DNA from: BOG-224 sp963783505 | GTDB lineage: Bacteria > Acidobacteriota > Terriglobia > Bryobacterales > Bryobacteraceae | DNA length: 64,000 nucleotides | Reading direction: 5' to 3' | Assembly: GCA_963783505.1 (NCBI GenBank) | Contig: CAWAOP010000021.1 | Coordinates: forward strand, 62,001 to 126,000 | In this document: positions 62,677 through 64,000 of the stretch, in pieces | Layout: every line of letters begins with the position of its first letter | How positions within the stretch are numbered: the first letter of the stretch is position 1 | Position numbers and translations under genes: made by a program | The notes under the pieces: generated by a model | What the model was told of the DNA's origin: nothing | Databases searched by the model: none | What the model saw: only the letters and a program-made list of their open reading frames with translations

Positions 62677-64000
62677 TGCTTCACCCTCACCGCGCTCTCG
62701 TGATCGTGGATCGGCTGGCGCTCGTTGTTATCTTCCGGGCTGATCATTCTGCGGCTGGCGGTGATGGCCTGCGACGACTCATCGGCTTTGAAGCGCCGGA
62801 AGAGCGCCTCCTCGCGATCGGCCGCGGCTGCGTCGCCCAGGCCGCGATAGCAGAGCATCAGCGTGTAGTGCATCTGAACGTCTTCGGGATCCACGGCGTT
62901 GACCTGCTTGAGCGTTTCGACCGCCGCGGCGTATTGCCGCTTCAAGAATTCGAGGCGCGCAATCTGGTTGAGGACCACGCGGTCGCGCGGGTACTTCGCT
63001 CTCGCGGTTTCCAGCGATTTCAGCGCGCCGTCATAATCGCCATCGGCTTTTTGAATGGCGGCCTGGAAGAACCAGATGCGCGCCAGACTGGAATCAAGCT
63101 GAAGGGCCTTCGCGATATACGGCTTGGCGCGGTCGGTTTCGCCTTCCTGAATCAGCGCGCGGGCGACGTTGAGCCAGCCGTCGGCGTATCCAGGGTCGGC
63201 TTCCGTCACCTTTTGAAAAGCGTATTCCGCGCCCTTCAAATCGCCTTGCAGCAGCAGGCCAATGCCCCAATCGTTCCACCGTTCCCGATCCTGATTGCGC
63301 GCCACTGGCGACCACGCCGCTTTGCCGACAGGCAGCGAGGTGTGCGCCTCGGCTAGAGTGACGATCGGCAGCACGGGAATGCGATCGCGGATACTCCCTG
63401 AAACGTTGGCGGGGATCGACGCCTTCAGAAACTGATACTCAAGCCCGTTGTGATCCGGCGAGAGCAGCGAGGAATCCTGGCCGGGCTTGGGCTGGCCGGC
63501 GTACGCGAACTGCGTGTAGTACCAGGAGAACTTACGGTAATTCAGTTTCGCCGTGAAGCTAATGGGGCCGCGCGCGTCCTTCGGGACGCGCACCAGGTAA
63601 TGCGCCACATCCGCGGCTCCGGGCGGAATCAACCGCACATAAAGCAGGCTGCGCGTCTGCCACGCGTTGCGCTTGTCGATCGGATTTCCCTGGCCATCGA
63701 GCTGATAGGAGCGGTAGAAGTGCGCGCCGGGCTCGACGGGTCCGCGGCCATCGTCTTCCACATTTCCGCTCCAGAAAATCACGCGCCCATCGGCGTCCTT
63801 TGCTTGAAGCTCCAGCCAAACATCGAACGCGTCCACGGTGCCCGCGGGGAAGAAGTGGCCGATCTTCCGCGTGCGCACCACTACATCGACGCGCGCCGCG
63901 CTTCCCGGTTCCAGCGCGGCCCCCGGCGCGTCGAGCGGCGCGGCCACCTGGCCCACTTCGCGCAAGGTGGCCGGCCCGCCCTGTTCCACTTCCTCGCCTT
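62673..64000 (-). CDS. Multihaem-cytochrome-type TPR protein, C-terminal part (cut by window edge)
   Basis: Open to the window end: 443 codons, with a GTG at 63989 but no reason to begin there. The first part (RTRKIGHFFPAGTVDAFDVW, FYRSYQLDGQGNPIDKRNAW, PPGAADVAHYLVRVP) is the beta-rich end of acidobacterial cytochrome-c554-like proteins; their C-x-x-C-H part would be further upstream. Then a TPR array (about 235-400): WNDWGIGLLLQGDLKGAEYA, DGWLNVARALIQEGETDRAK, IWFFQAAIQKADGDYDGALK, LNQIARLEFLKRQYAAAVET, MHYTLMLCYRGLGDAAAADR. It is translationally coupled to the CRTAC1 gene; the two probably form an exported complex. Confidence 0.75.
   Translation of the reverse strand, partial: GEEVEQGGPATLREVGQVAAPLDAPGAALEPGSAARVDVVVRTRKIGHFFPAGTVDAFDVWLELQAKDADGRVIFWSGNVEDDGRGPVEPGAHFYRSYQLDGQGNPIDKRNAWQTRSLLYVRLIPPGAADVAHYLVRVPKDARGPISFTAKLNYRKFSWYYTQFAYAGQPKPGQDSSLLSPDHNGLEYQFLKASIPANVSGSIRDRIPVLPIVTLAEAHTSLPVGKAAWSPVARNQDRERWNDWGIGLLLQGDLKGAEYAFQKVTEADPGYADGWLNVARALIQEGETDRAKPYIAKALQLDSSLARIWFFQAAIQKADGDYDGALKSLETARAKYPRDRVVLNQIARLEFLKRQYAAAVETLKQVNAVDPEDVQMHYTLMLCYRGLGDAAAADREEALFRRFKADESSQAITASRRMISPEDNNERQPIHDHESAVRVKQ

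Noticed and set aside
1..64000. CRISPR array, tRNA, rRNA, prophage or insertion sequence
   Set aside because: No regularly spaced direct repeats, no cloverleaf or rRNA sequence noticed, and no transposase or phage gene recognised. A tRNAscan or covariance search could still find a missed small RNA.

Overview
The window looks like part of a chromosome from a high-GC soil Acidobacteriota, most like the Bryobacterales/Solibacter group. Markers for this are a TIGR03435-type domain fused to a BlaR1-like peptidase, an OmpA/TonB-type receptor with a carboxypeptidase-regulatory N-terminus, an ASPIC/UnbV (CRTAC1) FG-GAP protein beside a TPR protein, ThuA and TIM-barrel proteins, BshC (bacillithiol), and hairpin repeats whose translations read V-G-Q-A-L-S or P-S-R-D-R-E-G-A. 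This placement is inference; no rRNA or tRNA gene is visible.

Layout. 1-3.1 kb (minus): tlyA (cut by the edge), ispA, xseB, a BrnTA module, a secreted thioredoxin-like protein. 3.4-9.5 kb (plus): dxr-rseP, bshC, NADH dehydrogenase II, an orphan HicB. 9.6-14.1 kb: dinB converging on a HigBA-like module, then nudF and polX. 14.2-18.4 kb (minus): a palindromic element, a DinB-fold protein, prmC, prfA and a DUF1385 protein. 18.5-25.4 kb: a divergent promoter pair, an alpha/beta hydrolase, a hemD-like gene, a broken hicA, accA, a DksA-type gene, trxA, glgA, an AI-2E-type permease. 25.4-30.8 kb: a broken M28 peptidase, ParDE with a broken toxin, an amino-acid permease, a broken thiE, an FMN reductase. 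31-38 kb: ThuA/EF-hand protein, sugar isomerase-like and FAD proteins, VOC protein, HicBA. 38-46 kb (minus): HEAT protein, recO, glyQ, glyS, ppdK. 46-52.8 kb: Rrf2 regulator, membrane acyltransferase-like protein, a Phd antitoxin with a toxin stub, BlaI/M56-TIGR03435 pair, a nucleotidyltransferase pair, a membrane regulator-like protein. 53-64 kb: TonB-type receptor, galE, sugar transferase, a GT-C-like membrane protein (exopolysaccharide locus), and a CRTAC1/TPR pair running off the end.

Three themes stand out. First, the window carries a family of multi-hairpin repeats bounded by GTGGGGC and GCCCCAC; three copies or fragments lie in frame inside genes. Second, it is dense in toxin-antitoxin loci, at least seven, several decayed, some with clear operator dyads. 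Third, at least a dozen single-base indels break otherwise well-conserved genes. They may be assembly errors or real decay; the sequence alone cannot decide.
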